DNA of 64,000 bases from Sphingomonas rhizophila (GCF_014396585.1 NZ_CP060717.1:1240001-1304000), one strand, 5' to 3'; numbered from the stretch's first letter, positions 9,943 to 18,599 are shown. Notes: generated from the sequence alone by a model not told the origin. Numbers and translations are program-made.

Positions 9943-10434
9943 ATGAGCGACGCAATCCATCTCTACGCCATCGCGATCGGTTCCAACCGACGGCACGTCC
10001 GTCATGGACCGCCGGCGGGTGTCGTGGCGGCGGCTGTCGCCGCTCTCGACCAGGAATTCGACCTGTTCGATGCGTCCACGATCATTGGCAACGCGGCCGT
10101 CGGCGGCGCGGGTCGCGATTTTGCGAACGCCGTTGCCCTGGTGGAAAGCCGGCTCGATCCCCCAGCGATGTTGACCACCCTGAAGAAGTTGGAGCGAGCC
10201 TTCGGCCGTCGGGCAGGCAAGCGATGGGGCGCACGCGTGCTCGATCTCGACATCGTCGCGTGGGACGGACCGCCGGTACGCACGCGCCGGCTGCAAATCC
10301 CGCATCCCCGGCTATCGGAACGCCCGTTCGTGCTTGCCCCGCTCGCATCCATTGCGCCGCACTGGCGACTGGACGGGGGGGCAACGGCAACCCACCTTTT
10401 AGCCCGAATTGGTAAACGGCACCTTTACCCTTAA
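9943..10434 (+). CDS. folK: 6-hydroxymethyl-dihydropterin pyrophosphokinase
   Basis: About 163 residues of HPPK. Diagnostic segments are IAIGSNRRH at the start, FANAVALVES, LERAFGRRAGKRWGARVLDLDI (ATP and metal site) and IPHPRLSERPFVLAPL. It transfers pyrophosphate from ATP to hydroxymethyl-dihydropterin in folate synthesis. ATG at 9943 (MSDAIHLYAIAIGSN) is preferred over the ATG at 9925, which adds six basic residues. Divergent from the uracil-DNA glycosylase gene with almost no space, so promoters must lie within neighbouring coding sequence. Confidence 0.93.
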   Translation: MSDAIHLYAIAIGSNRRHVRHGPPAGVVAAAVAALDQEFDLFDASTIIGNAAVGGAGRDFANAVALVESRLDPPAMLTTLKKLERAFGRRAGKRWGARVLDLDIVAWDGPPVRTRRLQIPHPRLSERPFVLAPLASIAPHWRLDGGATATHLLARIGKRHLYP

Positions 10435-10530
10435 GGCGCGTTAAGCCTATCTGAGAAAACCGTCCCGAATCAGCACAAGTATATGGAATTGCTGGGTCTG
10501 GTGGTAAATTTCCGTTAATTCTGAAGGCAG

Positions 10531-11145
10531 ATGGGTCACGACGTTATCTTTCGCAGGCGCCGCCGCCAGAAGCACAGGAAATGGATTCCTGCGGCGATCG
10601 CGGCTGGCCTGATGACGGTCGGCACCGCTCCGGTCGCGATCAACATCCTCGCCAAGCATGGTGTCGATGTTCCTGGCGCGTCCAGCGTCCAAAGCATCAT
10701 GGCGCTTCTCGATCAGCGGTCGCCCGGCGAACGAACCAAAGGCGAGCTGACGAAGACGAAACGGCAGTACCGGGTGCTTTCCTCCGCGTCGTGGCCGGCA
10801 GTTGCAAAGACCCTGCCGCCGGCGATGCCGCAGGCCGTCGAGGGAAGCCCGTTCCTTCCGCCCGAGGCGCCGCCAGAATTCCAGCTCGCAAGCTTTGCGC
10901 CCGGGTCCATATCGCCGCCGGTGACCTTCGGCGGCGGCGGCGGAAGCGGTGGTGGCGGCGGTGGCGGGTGCTGCGGAAGTGGCGGCGGCGGCGGCGGCAA
11001 TACCCCAACCGATAATCCTGGCACTCCACCGGTTCCGGCCGTGCCCGAGCCGTCGACCTGGGCGATGCTGCTGATCGGATTTGGGGCGATCGGATCCGCA
11101 CTTCGCCGTCAGCGGCGCGAGCGGATCCTCGCGCCCGCCGTGTGA
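10531..11145 (+). CDS. PEPxxWA-CTERM sorting-domain protein with glycine-rich spacer
   Basis: 204 residues. A basic N-terminus (FRRRRRQKHRKW) precedes a hydrophobic segment, then an unconserved region, a glycine tract of about 30 residues interrupted by CC, and a C-terminal tail VPEPSTWAMLLIGFGAIGSA followed by a basic cluster. That tail is the PEP-CTERM signal (PEPxxWA variant), recognised by exosortase/archaeosortase-type systems and linked to exopolysaccharide-producing bacteria. ATG at 10531 follows CTGAAGGCAG, a fair ribosome-binding site. The N-terminal part matches nothing I know. It overlaps the start of the L,D-transpeptidase gene. Confidence 0.85.
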   Translation: MGHDVIFRRRRRQKHRKWIPAAIAAGLMTVGTAPVAINILAKHGVDVPGASSVQSIMALLDQRSPGERTKGELTKTKRQYRVLSSASWPAVAKTLPPAMPQAVEGSPFLPPEAPPEFQLASFAPGSISPPVTFGGGGGSGGGGGGGCCGSGGGGGGNTPTDNPGTPPVPAVPEPSTWAMLLIGFGAIGSALRRQRRERILAPAV

Positions 11146-11795
11146 TGTCGACACGGACTGTCGCGGCGCCGATCGCCGTGGCCTTTCTGACCGCCGTTGG
11201 ACTTTTCGCCGCGACCCAGCGTCCGGACAGGCCGGCGCCCCGGCCAGCGGCGCAGCTTGCGCCGCCGCCGGCAAGCGACGGACGCGTGCTGCTCAGCGAT
11301 GCCCAGCGCCGCGAGGCTGCGGCCAGCGGCACCTGGCTTCAGGATATCCGCTCCCTCCTGCCGGTCGGCGAACGGCTCGAGTATGGCGATTATCTCTGGG
11401 ACGATGTTCCGGAAAACGGCGGAGAGGTGTGGGTGCGGGTTGACCTTCGCACGCAGCTTCTGTCGGTTTTCCGCGGCGGACATGAGATCGGCAGCGCCGT
11501 TGTCCTCTACGGGGCGGATTCGAAGGAGACTCCGCTCGGCACCTTCCCCATCCTGTGGAAAGGCCGGAACCATCGTTCCAGCCTGTACGACGCGGAAATG
11601 CCATACACGATGCGGCTCACCGGTGACGGCGTCGCCATTCACGGCAGCGACGTGCGCTGGGGCGCCGCCACTCACGGTTGCATCGGGACACCGACGGAGT
11701 TTGCCGCCAAGCTGTTCGAAATTGCGAAGGTCGGCACTCGGGTACTCATCGTCCGATCGGACCCGCCATCCGCGCCAACGATCCGGACAAGCTGA
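11145..11795 (+). CDS. L,D-transpeptidase (YkuD domain)
   Basis: About 216 residues: an N-terminal hydrophobic anchor (AAPIAVAFLTAVGLFAA), a proline/alanine linker, then a YkuD domain with the catalytic signature IHGSDVRWGAATHGCIG (histidine and cysteine). Such enzymes form 3-3 crosslinks in peptidoglycan or attach proteins to it in the periplasm. A GTG at 11142 and an ATG at 11145 are both possible; either overlaps the stop of the PEP-CTERM gene, so the two are translationally coupled. tRNA-Lys follows. Confidence 0.9.
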   Translation: MSTRTVAAPIAVAFLTAVGLFAATQRPDRPAPRPAAQLAPPPASDGRVLLSDAQRREAAASGTWLQDIRSLLPVGERLEYGDYLWDDVPENGGEVWVRVDLRTQLLSVFRGGHEIGSAVVLYGADSKETPLGTFPILWKGRNHRSSLYDAEMPYTMRLTGDGVAIHGSDVRWGAATHGCIGTPTEFAAKLFEIAKVGTRVLIVRSDPPSAPTIRTS

Positions 11796-11842
11796 TCGCT
11801 TGGCAATCGCGCACCGCCACGCTAACGCGGCCCCGTCTGTGA

Positions 11843-11918
11843 GGGCCGTTAGCTCAGTCGGTAGAGCAACTGACTTTTAATCAGTAGGTCGCTGGTTCGA
11901 ATCCAGCACGGCTCACCA
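11843..11918 (+). tRNA. tRNA-Lys (anticodon TTT)
   Basis: A 76-base cloverleaf with encoded CCA. Acceptor GGGCCGT pairs with ACGGCTC (one G-T pair), the D arm has AGCTCAGTCGGTAGAGC, the anticodon stem ACTGA/TCAGT encloses CTTTTAA, so the anticodon is TTT, and the T loop is GGTTCGAATCC. A possible TTGGCA at 11801-11806 could be a -35 element, but the -10 is unclear. No tRNA lies next to it. Confidence 0.97.
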
Positions 11919-11989
11919 TATTTTCCAGTAACTTGGCGGCGCTGCTGCTGTTGCCGGATATGGTGCCCCCGGGCCGGGTTGCCCCGATC

Positions 11990-13000
11990 TTATCGTCCCC
12001 TCGAACGATGGCCGAAGATCCGGAAGGTCGTATCGCCGTCGTTGCGTGCGGCGAACCGCACGTTGCGGCTCCGGAAATCCACCATCACGCCGCCGAATGT
12101 GCGAAGGGCATCCATACCCAGCAGAACCGCCGGCTTCCGGTCCAGCGACAGCGCCCTGAACGGTTCCTGGGTCGAAAACGCCATCGGCATGCTTAAAAAC
12201 TCTACCCCGTTCAGCATGACGTCCTTCACCGTCCCATAATCGGCGACGATGATTTCGCCCGTGATCGACAGAAGCCGTACCGGCACCGTCGGTCCAAGGC
12301 GCCCCTTGGCCCGCAACGCGTCACGTAGCGCCAGATTGCCGATGGTGATGCTCGACCCGGTATCGAGCAGTACGTCCGCCTTGACGCCATTGACCATCGC
12401 ATCACTGAAAACGAGCCGACCGTTTCGGCGGGAGGCCTTAACCGTGGTCGACTCGAGCATTTCGAATTCGCCGGCGACGGCCCTGGCATGGCGAACCGTC
12501 ATCCGGTCCCGAACGAAGTCGAACTCGATCTTTTTGTCCTGAAGCGCATCGACACCGAGGAACCCGTCGGCGCCGATGATTTCGTCCGGGAACGTCAAGA
12601 CGACAAGATCATTGCGCGTCGTCTTGCTGAAGTGGAGGCTGGGCACGCGAACGGTCGGCACGTTGTGGGATCCGCCGAACGATACGATCGAAACCGGCCC
12701 CGCCGGCCGCAGTCCCAGCCGTTGCGCCGCTTCGCGGCTGATCGCGCTCCGTTCGGCCGCCGTGTCGATAAGAAAATTCAGCGCCGTCGGGCCCGGCGCC
12801 AGCACACGAACGACCATCCGATCCTCCGGCTCCACCCGGAAGCGAACCAGGTCGACCGTCTCGACCGGTATGCCGGCACCTGCGCCTGCGCCTGCGCCTG
12901 CCTTGACCTGAGGATATGTTGGTGCGGTGGACAACGGAGAGGCGATGGCTGTCGCAGCCATGGTCGCCAGTTTCAACGCGAGCGAGACCGACATCGGCAT
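11990..13000 (-). CDS. Secreted retropepsin-like aspartyl protease with two domains
   Basis: 336 residues with an N-terminal signal-like segment and two retropepsin-type halves: NFLIDTAAERSAIS around residue 75 and DVLLDTGSSITIG around residue 210, each with the D-T-A/G aspartate motif. Later LLGMDALRTFGGVMVDF is typical of bacterial aspartyl protease family proteins. It probably acts in the periplasm; the substrate is unknown. A short alternating Ala-Gly linker (residues ~34-43) is encoded by a GC-rich hexamer repeat. Nothing but the tRNA lies downstream. Confidence 0.82.
   Translation of the reverse strand: MPMSVSLALKLATMAATAIASPLSTAPTYPQVKAGAGAGAGAGIPVETVDLVRFRVEPEDRMVVRVLAPGPTALNFLIDTAAERSAISREAAQRLGLRPAGPVSIVSFGGSHNVPTVRVPSLHFSKTTRNDLVVLTFPDEIIGADGFLGVDALQDKKIEFDFVRDRMTVRHARAVAGEFEMLESTTVKASRRNGRLVFSDAMVNGVKADVLLDTGSSITIGNLALRDALRAKGRLGPTVPVRLLSITGEIIVADYGTVKDVMLNGVEFLSMPMAFSTQEPFRALSLDRKPAVLLGMDALRTFGGVMVDFRSRNVRFAARNDGDTTFRIFGHRSRGR
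12875..12902. repeat. Hexanucleotide tandem repeat inside the aspartyl protease gene
   Basis: TGCGCC occurs three times exactly at 12881-12898, flanked by degenerate copies on both sides. On the minus strand it encodes alternating alanine and glycine between the signal segment and the first protease half. Because the unit is six bases, copy-number change would keep the frame and alter only linker length. Confidence 0.85.
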
Positions 13001-13049
13001 TCCCGACCCTTCGATCGAAGGCTACGCCTATGTCGAGATCAAGACAATA

Positions 13050-13080
13050 GCGGGTCCCGCCGCCGATCGGCGGAGCCCGC
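13050..13080 (-). terminator. Hairpin terminator of the Ala/Pro-rich protein gene
   Basis: On the minus strand GCGGGCTCCGCCG pairs with CGGCGGCGGGACCCGC (one small bulge), followed by TATTGTCTT. It lies 13 bases after the stop of the minus-strand gene at 13093 and upstream of the aspartyl protease gene, so it separates the two transcripts. Confidence 0.7.
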
Positions 13081-13092
13081 TTGCTTGGCGAT

Positions 13093-13491
13093 TTACCGTT
13101 TGCCGCGCTCGTAAGTCTGCTTGCAGCGGTCGGTAACGGTCTTGCTGCATGCCGGAAGGTCGATCACCGGGGCAGCCCCTGGCGCAAAGGCCTCGGCCTG
13201 GTTTGGATTGACGACCACTTGCGCGCCTGTCGGTGCGGTGACCGGGACATTCGTACCGGCCGGGGCCGCAGCCGGAGCCGACACGACGGGGATTCCGCGA
13301 GCATCTACCTCCGGCTGACTCGCGGCAGGCGTTGTCGTCGCCGCCGGAGCCGGGGTGGACGCCGGGCCCGGCGCCGGCGCGGTCTCCGCAGCTGGTGCTG
13401 GCGCCTGTTGCGGCGCTTCGGCCGGCGCCGTCTGGGCAGCGGCCGCTGCGGCGACGCTCGCCAGAATGGCCGTAAGGAAGATCTTGTTCAT
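13093..13491 (-). CDS. Alanine/proline-rich exported protein, unknown function
   Basis: 132 residues: a signal peptide (MNKIFLTAILASVAAAAAA, then QTAPAEAP), a long Ala/Pro/Thr low-complexity region, and a short C-terminal part with two cysteines (PACSKTVTDRCKQTYERGKR). I do not recognise a family. The composition suggests an extended periplasmic spacer and the cysteines might form a disulfide. It has its own terminator and stands alone between the aspartyl protease and PilZ genes. Coding is supported by the signal peptide and start, but low-complexity sequence makes it less certain. Confidence 0.65.
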   Translation of the reverse strand: MNKIFLTAILASVAAAAAAQTAPAEAPQQAPAPAAETAPAPGPASTPAPAATTTPAASQPEVDARGIPVVSAPAAAPAGTNVPVTAPTGAQVVVNPNQAEAFAPGAAPVIDLPACSKTVTDRCKQTYERGKR

Positions 13492-13684
13492 GCAGCCTCC
13501 GTCATTGATCCGTGACGCGCGCCCCGCGCTGGCGGAACGACAACGCCGTCTTCGCCGAATATTTCCGCCGGCATCGCCCGCTCCGCATCGGAACCTTCGT
13601 CAACCTCTTGGAAATCAATCCGAAGCATTGTGATCGACGGACGCATCTTCTTGGTGTGCGGTGGAACGCGCAAGGAACTCGCCG

Positions 13685-14323
13685 GTGGACGAAGAACCAG
13701 TCGAAACGACCCTCTACTCGCTGTCGGACTATGCTCCCGAGCCAGATTGCCGCCGCGAGGATCAGCGGCACATGACGCTGTTTCGTGTCGGCTCCATCAC
13801 CCTCGGCAACCGCCGGGAACTTTGCCTCATCAAGAACATCAGCGCTGGCGGAATGATGATCCGCGCCTATGGCCCAATCGAGGTTGAGGAACGGCTGACG
13901 ATTGAGTTGAAATGCGGGCAGCCGGTCAGCGGCCGCGCTCACTGGGTGCGCGGCAACCAGGTCGGGATCGTCTTTGACGAAAAGGTCGATGTCATCGACC
14001 TGCTCTCGGTATCGATGAGCGGTCCGCGTCCGCGAATGCCAAGGATCGAGGTCGATGCGCCCGCCACTCTTCGCCAGGGCGCGGACATCGCGCGAGTGCG
14101 GCTCGTCGATATTTCGCAGGGCGGTGCCAAGGTAAAATGCGAGACGCGGTTTGCCCCGATGAGCGAAAGCGTCTTGTCACTGGGTAGCCTGCCACCGATC
14201 CACGGCGTCGTTCGCTGGTCCGGTGACGGCTTCGTGGGGCTGACCTTCAATCGCCTGGTCGCATTGCCGACCCTGGTCGAATTCCTGCAAGGACACCAAC
14301 AGACGCTGCGCGCCGCCGGTTAG
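13685..14323 (+). CDS. Tandem PilZ-domain protein (probable c-di-GMP effector)
   Basis: About 212 residues with two PilZ-like domains. Domain 1 has the RxxxR motif (RREDQR) and NISAGG; domain 2 has DISQGG (DxSxxG) but its preceding arginines (RPRMPRI) do not form a clean RxxxR, so it may not bind cyclic di-GMP. PilZ proteins relay c-di-GMP to motility, cellulose or adhesion functions. GTG at 13685 is chosen because AAGGA lies eight bases ahead; an in-frame ATG at 13661 is the alternative. Convergent with another PilZ gene after three bases. Confidence 0.82.
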   Translation: MDEEPVETTLYSLSDYAPEPDCRREDQRHMTLFRVGSITLGNRRELCLIKNISAGGMMIRAYGPIEVEERLTIELKCGQPVSGRAHWVRGNQVGIVFDEKVDVIDLLSVSMSGPRPRMPRIEVDAPATLRQGADIARVRLVDISQGGAKVKCETRFAPMSESVLSLGSLPPIHGVVRWSGDGFVGLTFNRLVALPTLVEFLQGHQQTLRAAG

Positions 14324-14326
14324 ACG

Positions 14327-14740
14327 TCAGTCGCCCAGCGGACCAATCGGCTTGGAGAACAGGCAACGCTCCGCGAAATCGCGCTCCTGCGGCGTCAGCG
14401 CGGAGTTGGTGAGCCCTGGCCGATTGAATTTCGGAGCGACGCGAGGACGCGGCACGGGAATGTGACGAAGGACCTGGGCTGGGGCGAGCGACTTGGCGAA
14501 CGCAATTCCTGCCTGGCTTCCGTTCGACCAGGCTACCCGGCCCGGGACGCAAAGATCGCCCTTGCGAAACTGGAGCTGCGACCCTTCGACCGGCAACCGG
14601 TCACCCTGGACGAGCGCCCCTTCGGCCGACAGGTTGCGAAGCTTGACCGCGATGGCCTCCCCCGACAGCTCGAGCGTTGCCGCCATGAGAACATTGGAGC
14701 GGCGCAAACGTCGGTTCGTTGTTTGAATGCTCTCGTCCAT
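14327..14740 (-). CDS. PilZ-domain protein
   Basis: 137 residues. The N-terminus has RRLRRSN (RxxxR) and then RNLSAEGALV (NxSxxG), the two c-di-GMP-contacting motifs of PilZ, and WSNGSQAGIAF at the end of the barrel. The C-terminal ~45 residues (proline-rich, then TPQERDFAERCLF) are outside the domain and unrecognised. It faces the tandem-PilZ gene tail to tail and is divergent from the PAP2 gene, with a short A/T-richer spacer (14741-14800) likely holding both promoters. Confidence 0.82.
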   Translation of the reverse strand: MDESIQTTNRRLRRSNVLMAATLELSGEAIAVKLRNLSAEGALVQGDRLPVEGSQLQFRKGDLCVPGRVAWSNGSQAGIAFAKSLAPAQVLRHIPVPRPRVAPKFNRPGLTNSALTPQERDFAERCLFSKPIGPLGD

Positions 14741-14800
14741 GAGGCTTCGATATACGAGGCAAGTTAATCATCGTTTAAAGTTATCGGGTGTGACCAAAAG

Positions 14801-15453
14801 ATGCGCCTCCACATTGCCATTATCGCCCTGCTGGGGGCATCTTCCTTCTTCTCGGCTGGGCGGGCGGCGCGGCGAGCCCCGTCGACAGCACCGTCGTCAC
14901 CACCCTGGCCGAAGCCCGTAACGCTTCGCCATGGTTAACACCGTGGATTGTCATGCTGACTCACCTTGGAAGTGCCTGGGCAACACTGGGTGCGACGGCA
15001 GTGGCGGCTGCTTGGCTCCTTTCCCAAAGACAGCGAATGGAGGCAGGCGTGCTCGCTGCGACCGTCGTCGGCGGCCGGCTGCTCAATGACGGCTTGAAAC
15101 TGCTCTACGATCGTCCACGCCCCGCTTTCGACGCGCACCCTGTCCTGACCAGTTCGTCGAGCTTTCCCTCCGGCCATGCCGCCAATACGATGATCGCCTT
15201 CGTCGCGATCGCCCTGGCGCTCACGCCTGCCAGGCATCGGGCGCTCGCCCTGAATGTGGCCGTGATCGTGGCGGCCGCCATCGGTCTTAGCCGGCCTTAC
15301 CTCGGCGTTCACTGGCCCAGCGACGTCTTGGGTGGATGGTTGCTTGCGGCGATGGTCCTCCTGCTCTCCAGGATCGCGCAAACTTCACTATGTTCGCCGG
15401 AAGAGCAGCATCAAGTTGTTGGCGGGCATGCGACGCCGATCGATCGCGGCTAA
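14801..15453 (+). CDS. PAP2-family membrane phosphatase, one frameshift
   Basis: About 217 residues when repaired. The C-terminal part has the PAP2 signature KLLYDRPRP, SSFPSGHAAN and GLSRPYLGVHWPSDVLGG (three phosphatase motifs) within several membrane segments. Such enzymes dephosphorylate lipid phosphates such as undecaprenyl pyrophosphate or phosphatidic acid. The N-terminal membrane segment is in another frame: MRLHIAIIALLG then, after one base is added to the G run 14833-14837, GIFLLLGWAGGAASPV continues in frame. The last 66 bases overlap the opposing methyltransferase gene, which is more than usual. Confidence 0.85.
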
Positions 15454-16029
15454 TCCGCGCTTCTCGGCTTCCCCCTCGAAGGTCGCGGTATCACGCAATC
15501 CCCACCGCGGGTCGCGCGACTTCAGGTCAAGATCGAACGCCTCATTCGACGGCTCAAGTGCCTGCCCCGTCACCCGCCATGGTCCATAGAGGATGAGAAC
15601 ACCGCCGGCGGGCAAAATTCGCGCCGCGCCCTCGAGCAGCCCGAGCGCCGCCTCCCATGGCGCGATGTGGACCATGTTGATCGAAACGACCGCGTCCGCC
15701 GATTCGACCGGCCAGGGTGGGTCGGATGCGTCCAACGCCACCGGCGGCGATAGATTGACGGGCCGGTCCTTGGCCCAGGCGCGGATCGACCGAAGCGCTA
15801 CAGGGTCCAAGTCGCTTGGAATCCACGTTAGGTCGGGGAAGCGCCCGGCAAAAGCGAGCGCATGTTCCCCGGTTCCGCTGGCGATCTCGAGCACCGTGCC
15901 GCCGGGCGGAAGCCACTCCGCCAGCACGTCGCCGATCGCGCCGACATTGCGCGCTGCCGCTGGCGCATGGCGGCGATCCGCTCCTTCGAGATCGCCGACA
16001 TTATACGGTGGAAGGCTAGGCTGGGCCAC
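15388..16029 (-). CDS. SAM-dependent methyltransferase-like protein (DUF938 family)
   Basis: 213 residues. The N-terminal RRHAPAAARN is the hallmark of the DUF938 family, followed by the SAM-binding motif VLEIASGTGEHAL and later VSINMVHIAPWEA and LYGPWRVTGQ. Function is unknown. GTG at 16029 gives VAQPSLPPYNVGDLEG and overlaps the ABA4-like stop by 14 bases; no strong ribosome-binding site is visible, so translational coupling is likely. It is the last gene of the run that begins at the glycine riboswitch. Confidence 0.78.
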   Translation of the reverse strand: MAQPSLPPYNVGDLEGADRRHAPAAARNVGAIGDVLAEWLPPGGTVLEIASGTGEHALAFAGRFPDLTWIPSDLDPVALRSIRAWAKDRPVNLSPPVALDASDPPWPVESADAVVSINMVHIAPWEAALGLLEGAARILPAGGVLILYGPWRVTGQALEPSNEAFDLDLKSRDPRWGLRDTATFEGEAEKRGLAAIDRRRMPANNLMLLFRRT

Positions 16030-16486
16030 GGCGCGCCGTCGCCCGCGCCCGCCGCTCGCGGACGACCATCCACAGCAGCAGGCCGATCGGGCCAGCCATG
16101 AGAGTCGCGAACAGGAACGGCAGTTGCGCCATCCGTGAAAAGCCCTTGTGATCGGCATCCTTGGCGATCCACTGACCGACGAACAGGTCGAATGCCAGGT
16201 AGTGGGTCCAGCCCAGCACGATGCCGCCGTCGCTCATGAACAGGTTGCGGATGCCGGCAATATTGTAATCAAGCAGGTCGGGCGTGGTCGCGCCCGCTAC
16301 TCGCACGGCGTCGAATGCACCGGAAAAGAGGCCGGCGAACATGACCGCATAGGCCAGGCAGAGCAGTCCGACACCGAGGTAGAGAACTACTGCCATTACC
16401 TTCGGGCCCCGCGGCATGAACGCGATCATCGCCCATCCCGTCATCGCGATGACGTTGGTCAGCGTGAAAAGCGTGGCCCAACTCAC
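16016..16486 (-). CDS. ABA4-like membrane protein (DUF4281)
   Basis: 156 residues with about four membrane segments. The conserved core is LFMSDGGIVLGWTHYLAFDLFVGQW, which is characteristic of the ABA4-like family; the plant member is needed for neoxanthin formation, and the bacterial role is unsettled. In a carotenoid-producing sphingomonad a link to xanthophylls is possible but not shown. Its ATG overlaps the stop of the gene at 16483 by four bases, so it is part of the same operon. Confidence 0.8.
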   Translation of the reverse strand: MSWATLFTLTNVIAMTGWAMIAFMPRGPKVMAVVLYLGVGLLCLAYAVMFAGLFSGAFDAVRVAGATTPDLLDYNIAGIRNLFMSDGGIVLGWTHYLAFDLFVGQWIAKDADHKGFSRMAQLPFLFATLMAGPIGLLLWMVVRERRARATARRGPA

Positions 16487-16998
16487 GGGTTTCGGCCACT
16501 GCGTTCCAGCATGCTGCGCGCGCGGATGGCCATCTCGACGCGAGTCATGCTGATCAGTCCCACCGCGAACAGGAGAAGCGCATCGGTCAGGATCAGGGCG
16601 CTCTCGTCGAGTTTGCCCGGTTCGGGATTGCCCTGAAAATAGGACCGAAGCGCGAACCGGACGACGAGCACCCCGACGAGCAGCAGCATCGCCGCCGGCG
16701 ATGCCCGCTGCGAAAACTCGTTGGTCTCGGGATCATAGTCGATCCGCATCAGCTTGCCCCGGTGCCAGCCGATCGCTGCGCCGACCAGCAACGCGGCGAA
16801 GCAGATCAACAGGCCAAGCGGGCTCGGCGGGTGCCCGGCAATGATAAGCACGGCGACAACCGCCAGGATCGCCGGCGCGACCCACATCCGCTGCAGCTTC
16901 ATCGGCTGCGCCCGCGACATGCGGCGGAACCGAACCGCCAGCACGATCGCGATGGCGATCAGCGGGAAGACATATTGCGCAAGCTCCGGATTCATCAT
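16483..16998 (-). CDS. CcdC-like membrane protein (DUF1453-type)
   Basis: About 171 residues with four or five membrane segments: FPLIAIAIVLAVRFRRM, an AILAVVAVLIIAG segment, LICFAALLVGAAIGWHRGKLM, a MLLLVGVLVVRFAL segment and a final hydrophobic stretch. The RFRRMSRAQPMKLQRMW and GWHRGKLMRIDYDPETN parts resemble the CcdC/DUF1453 family, whose function is not established. Two ATGs stand in a row (16998 and 16995). It overlaps gcvPB by four bases and the ABA4-like gene by four, so it sits inside the glycine-cleavage transcript. Confidence 0.7.
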   Translation of the reverse strand: MMNPELAQYVFPLIAIAIVLAVRFRRMSRAQPMKLQRMWVAPAILAVVAVLIIAGHPPSPLGLLICFAALLVGAAIGWHRGKLMRIDYDPETNEFSQRASPAAMLLLVGVLVVRFALRSYFQGNPEPGKLDESALILTDALLLFAVGLISMTRVEMAIRARSMLERSGRNP

Positions 16999-18599
16999 CC
17001 GCCCCCGATTCCGGCCCCCTCGCCACTGTCGGCGCCATCGGGCGCAGGCGTTCGGTAGGCAAGCACCGGCTTGCGGGCGGCCAGCGTCTCGTCAAGGCGG
17101 CGTCGCGGTGCGTAGATCGGGGCTTCCTTGAGCGCCGCATCCCCTGCCCGCGCCCGCTCCGCGATCGAGCGTAGCGCGGCGATGAACTGGTCGAGGTTGG
17201 CCTTGGATTCGGTCTCGGTCGGCTCGATCAGCATCGCGCCGTGGACGACGAGCGGGAAGTACATTGTCATCGGATGGAAGCCCTCGTCGATCAGCGCCTT
17301 GGCGACGTCGATCGTCGAGAAGCCGTCCGCGAAGCCCTTATCGCTGAAGATCGCTTCGTGCATGCATGGGCCCGAGTGAGCGAACGGCGCGTCGAGCACG
17401 TCTTCCAGGCTGCGCAGGATGTAGTTGGCGTTCAGCACGCTGTCCTCGGCGACCTGACGAAGGCCGTCGGCGCCGTGGCTGAGGATGTAGCTCAGCGCGC
17501 GGGTGAACATGCCCATCTGACCGTGGAAGGCAACCATCCGGCCGAAGCTGTCCGGCATTTCCTCGCCGGCATCCTCTTCCTCGATCAGCTTCACCGTGCC
17601 GTCGGCATAGCGCGCCGTGTAGGGCAGCGGGCCGTAGGGGCAGAGCGCCTTCGACAGCACCACCGGCCCCGACCCGGGACCACCGCCGCCGTGCGGAGTG
17701 GAAAAGGTCTTGTGCAGGTTGATGTGCATCGCATCGACCCCAAGGTCGCCCGGACGAACCCGGCCGACGACGGCGTTGAAGTTCGCACCGTCGCAATAGA
17801 CGAATGCACCGGCGGCGTGGACGGCATCGCTGATCGCCTTCATGTCCGGTTCGAACAGGCCGCAGGTGTTGGGGTTGGTGATCATCACCGCCGCAACGTC
17901 CGGACCCAGCCGAGCCTTGAGCGCTTCAAGGTCGACCCGACCCGCCGCGGTCGCCGGGATATTCTCGACCCGATATCCGCAGAAGGCCGCCGTCGCCGGA
18001 TTGGTGCCGTGAGCGCTTTCGGGCACCAGCACGACCTGTCGCGCATCGCCGCGGGCCTCGAGCGCGGCGCGAATGCACAGCAAGCCGCACAGTTCGCCGT
18101 GTGCGCCGGCCTTGGGGCTCATCGCCACCCCCTCCATGCCGGTCAGGTCGATCAGCCAGAAGGCGAGCCGGTTGATCAGCTCGATCGCGCCGGTCACCGT
18201 TTCCTTCGGCTGTAGCGGATGGATGTCCGCGAAGCCCGGAAGCCGAGCGATCTTCTCGTTGAGCCGCGGATTATGCTTCATCGTGCACGACCCGAGCGGG
18301 AACAGGCCGAGGTCGATGGCGTAGTTCTGACGCGACAGGCGGGTATAGTGGCGCACCGCCTCGGGCTCGCTGAGTCCTGGAAGGTCGACCCCTCCCCGCT
18401 CCAGTCCGCCCAGGCGGCTTTCGCCCTCGCCCGCAGCAGCAACATCGACGCCGGTCTGGTCGCGCCGTCCGATCTCGAACAGCAGCGGTTCTTCCAGCAT
18501 CAGCGCGCGATTGCCGGTAACGGTCGCGGTGGCGGATCCTTCGCCCGCGACCGGCGTGGCCGGGCGCCAGCCCGACGGATTGACGGCGGTCACTGGCAC
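16995..18599 (-). CDS. gcvPB: Glycine dehydrogenase (decarboxylating), subunit 2
   Basis: 534 residues of the split P-protein. Visible motifs are [34 protein letters not shown] and the PLP lysine site [19 protein letters not shown]. Subunits 1 and 2 together decarboxylate glycine and pass the aminomethyl group to lipoyl-GcvH. It overlaps gcvPA by ten bases. The C-terminal ~45 residues ([13 protein letters not shown], then a glycine-rich end) are a normal variable tail. Confidence 0.96.
   Translation of the reverse strand: MPVTAVNPSGWRPATPVAGEGSATATVTGNRALMLEEPLLFEIGRRDQTGVDVAAAGEGESRLGGLERGGVDLPGLSEPEAVRHYTRLSRQNYAIDLGLFPLGSCTMKHNPRLNEKIARLPGFADIHPLQPKETVTGAIELINRLAFWLIDLTGMEGVAMSPKAGAHGELCGLLCIRAALEARGDARQVVLVPESAHGTNPATAAFCGYRVENIPATAAGRVDLEALKARLGPDVAAVMITNPNTCGLFEPDMKAISDAVHAAGAFVYCDGANFNAVVGRVRPGDLGVDAMHINLHKTFSTPHGGGGPGSGPVVLSKALCPYGPLPYTARYADGTVKLIEEEDAGEEMPDSFGRMVAFHGQMGMFTRALSYILSHGADGLRQVAEDSVLNANYILRSLEDVLDAPFAHSGPCMHEAIFSDKGFADGFSTIDVAKALIDEGFHPMTMYFPLVVHGAMLIEPTETESKANLDQFIAALRSIAERARAGDAALKEAPIYAPRRRLDETLAARKPVLAYRTPAPDGADSGEGAGIGGG

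Noticed and set aside
10925-11005. GGC/GGT-rich tract as a non-coding microsatellite
   Set aside because: It encodes the glycine linker of the PEP-CTERM protein, with a clear frame on both sides.
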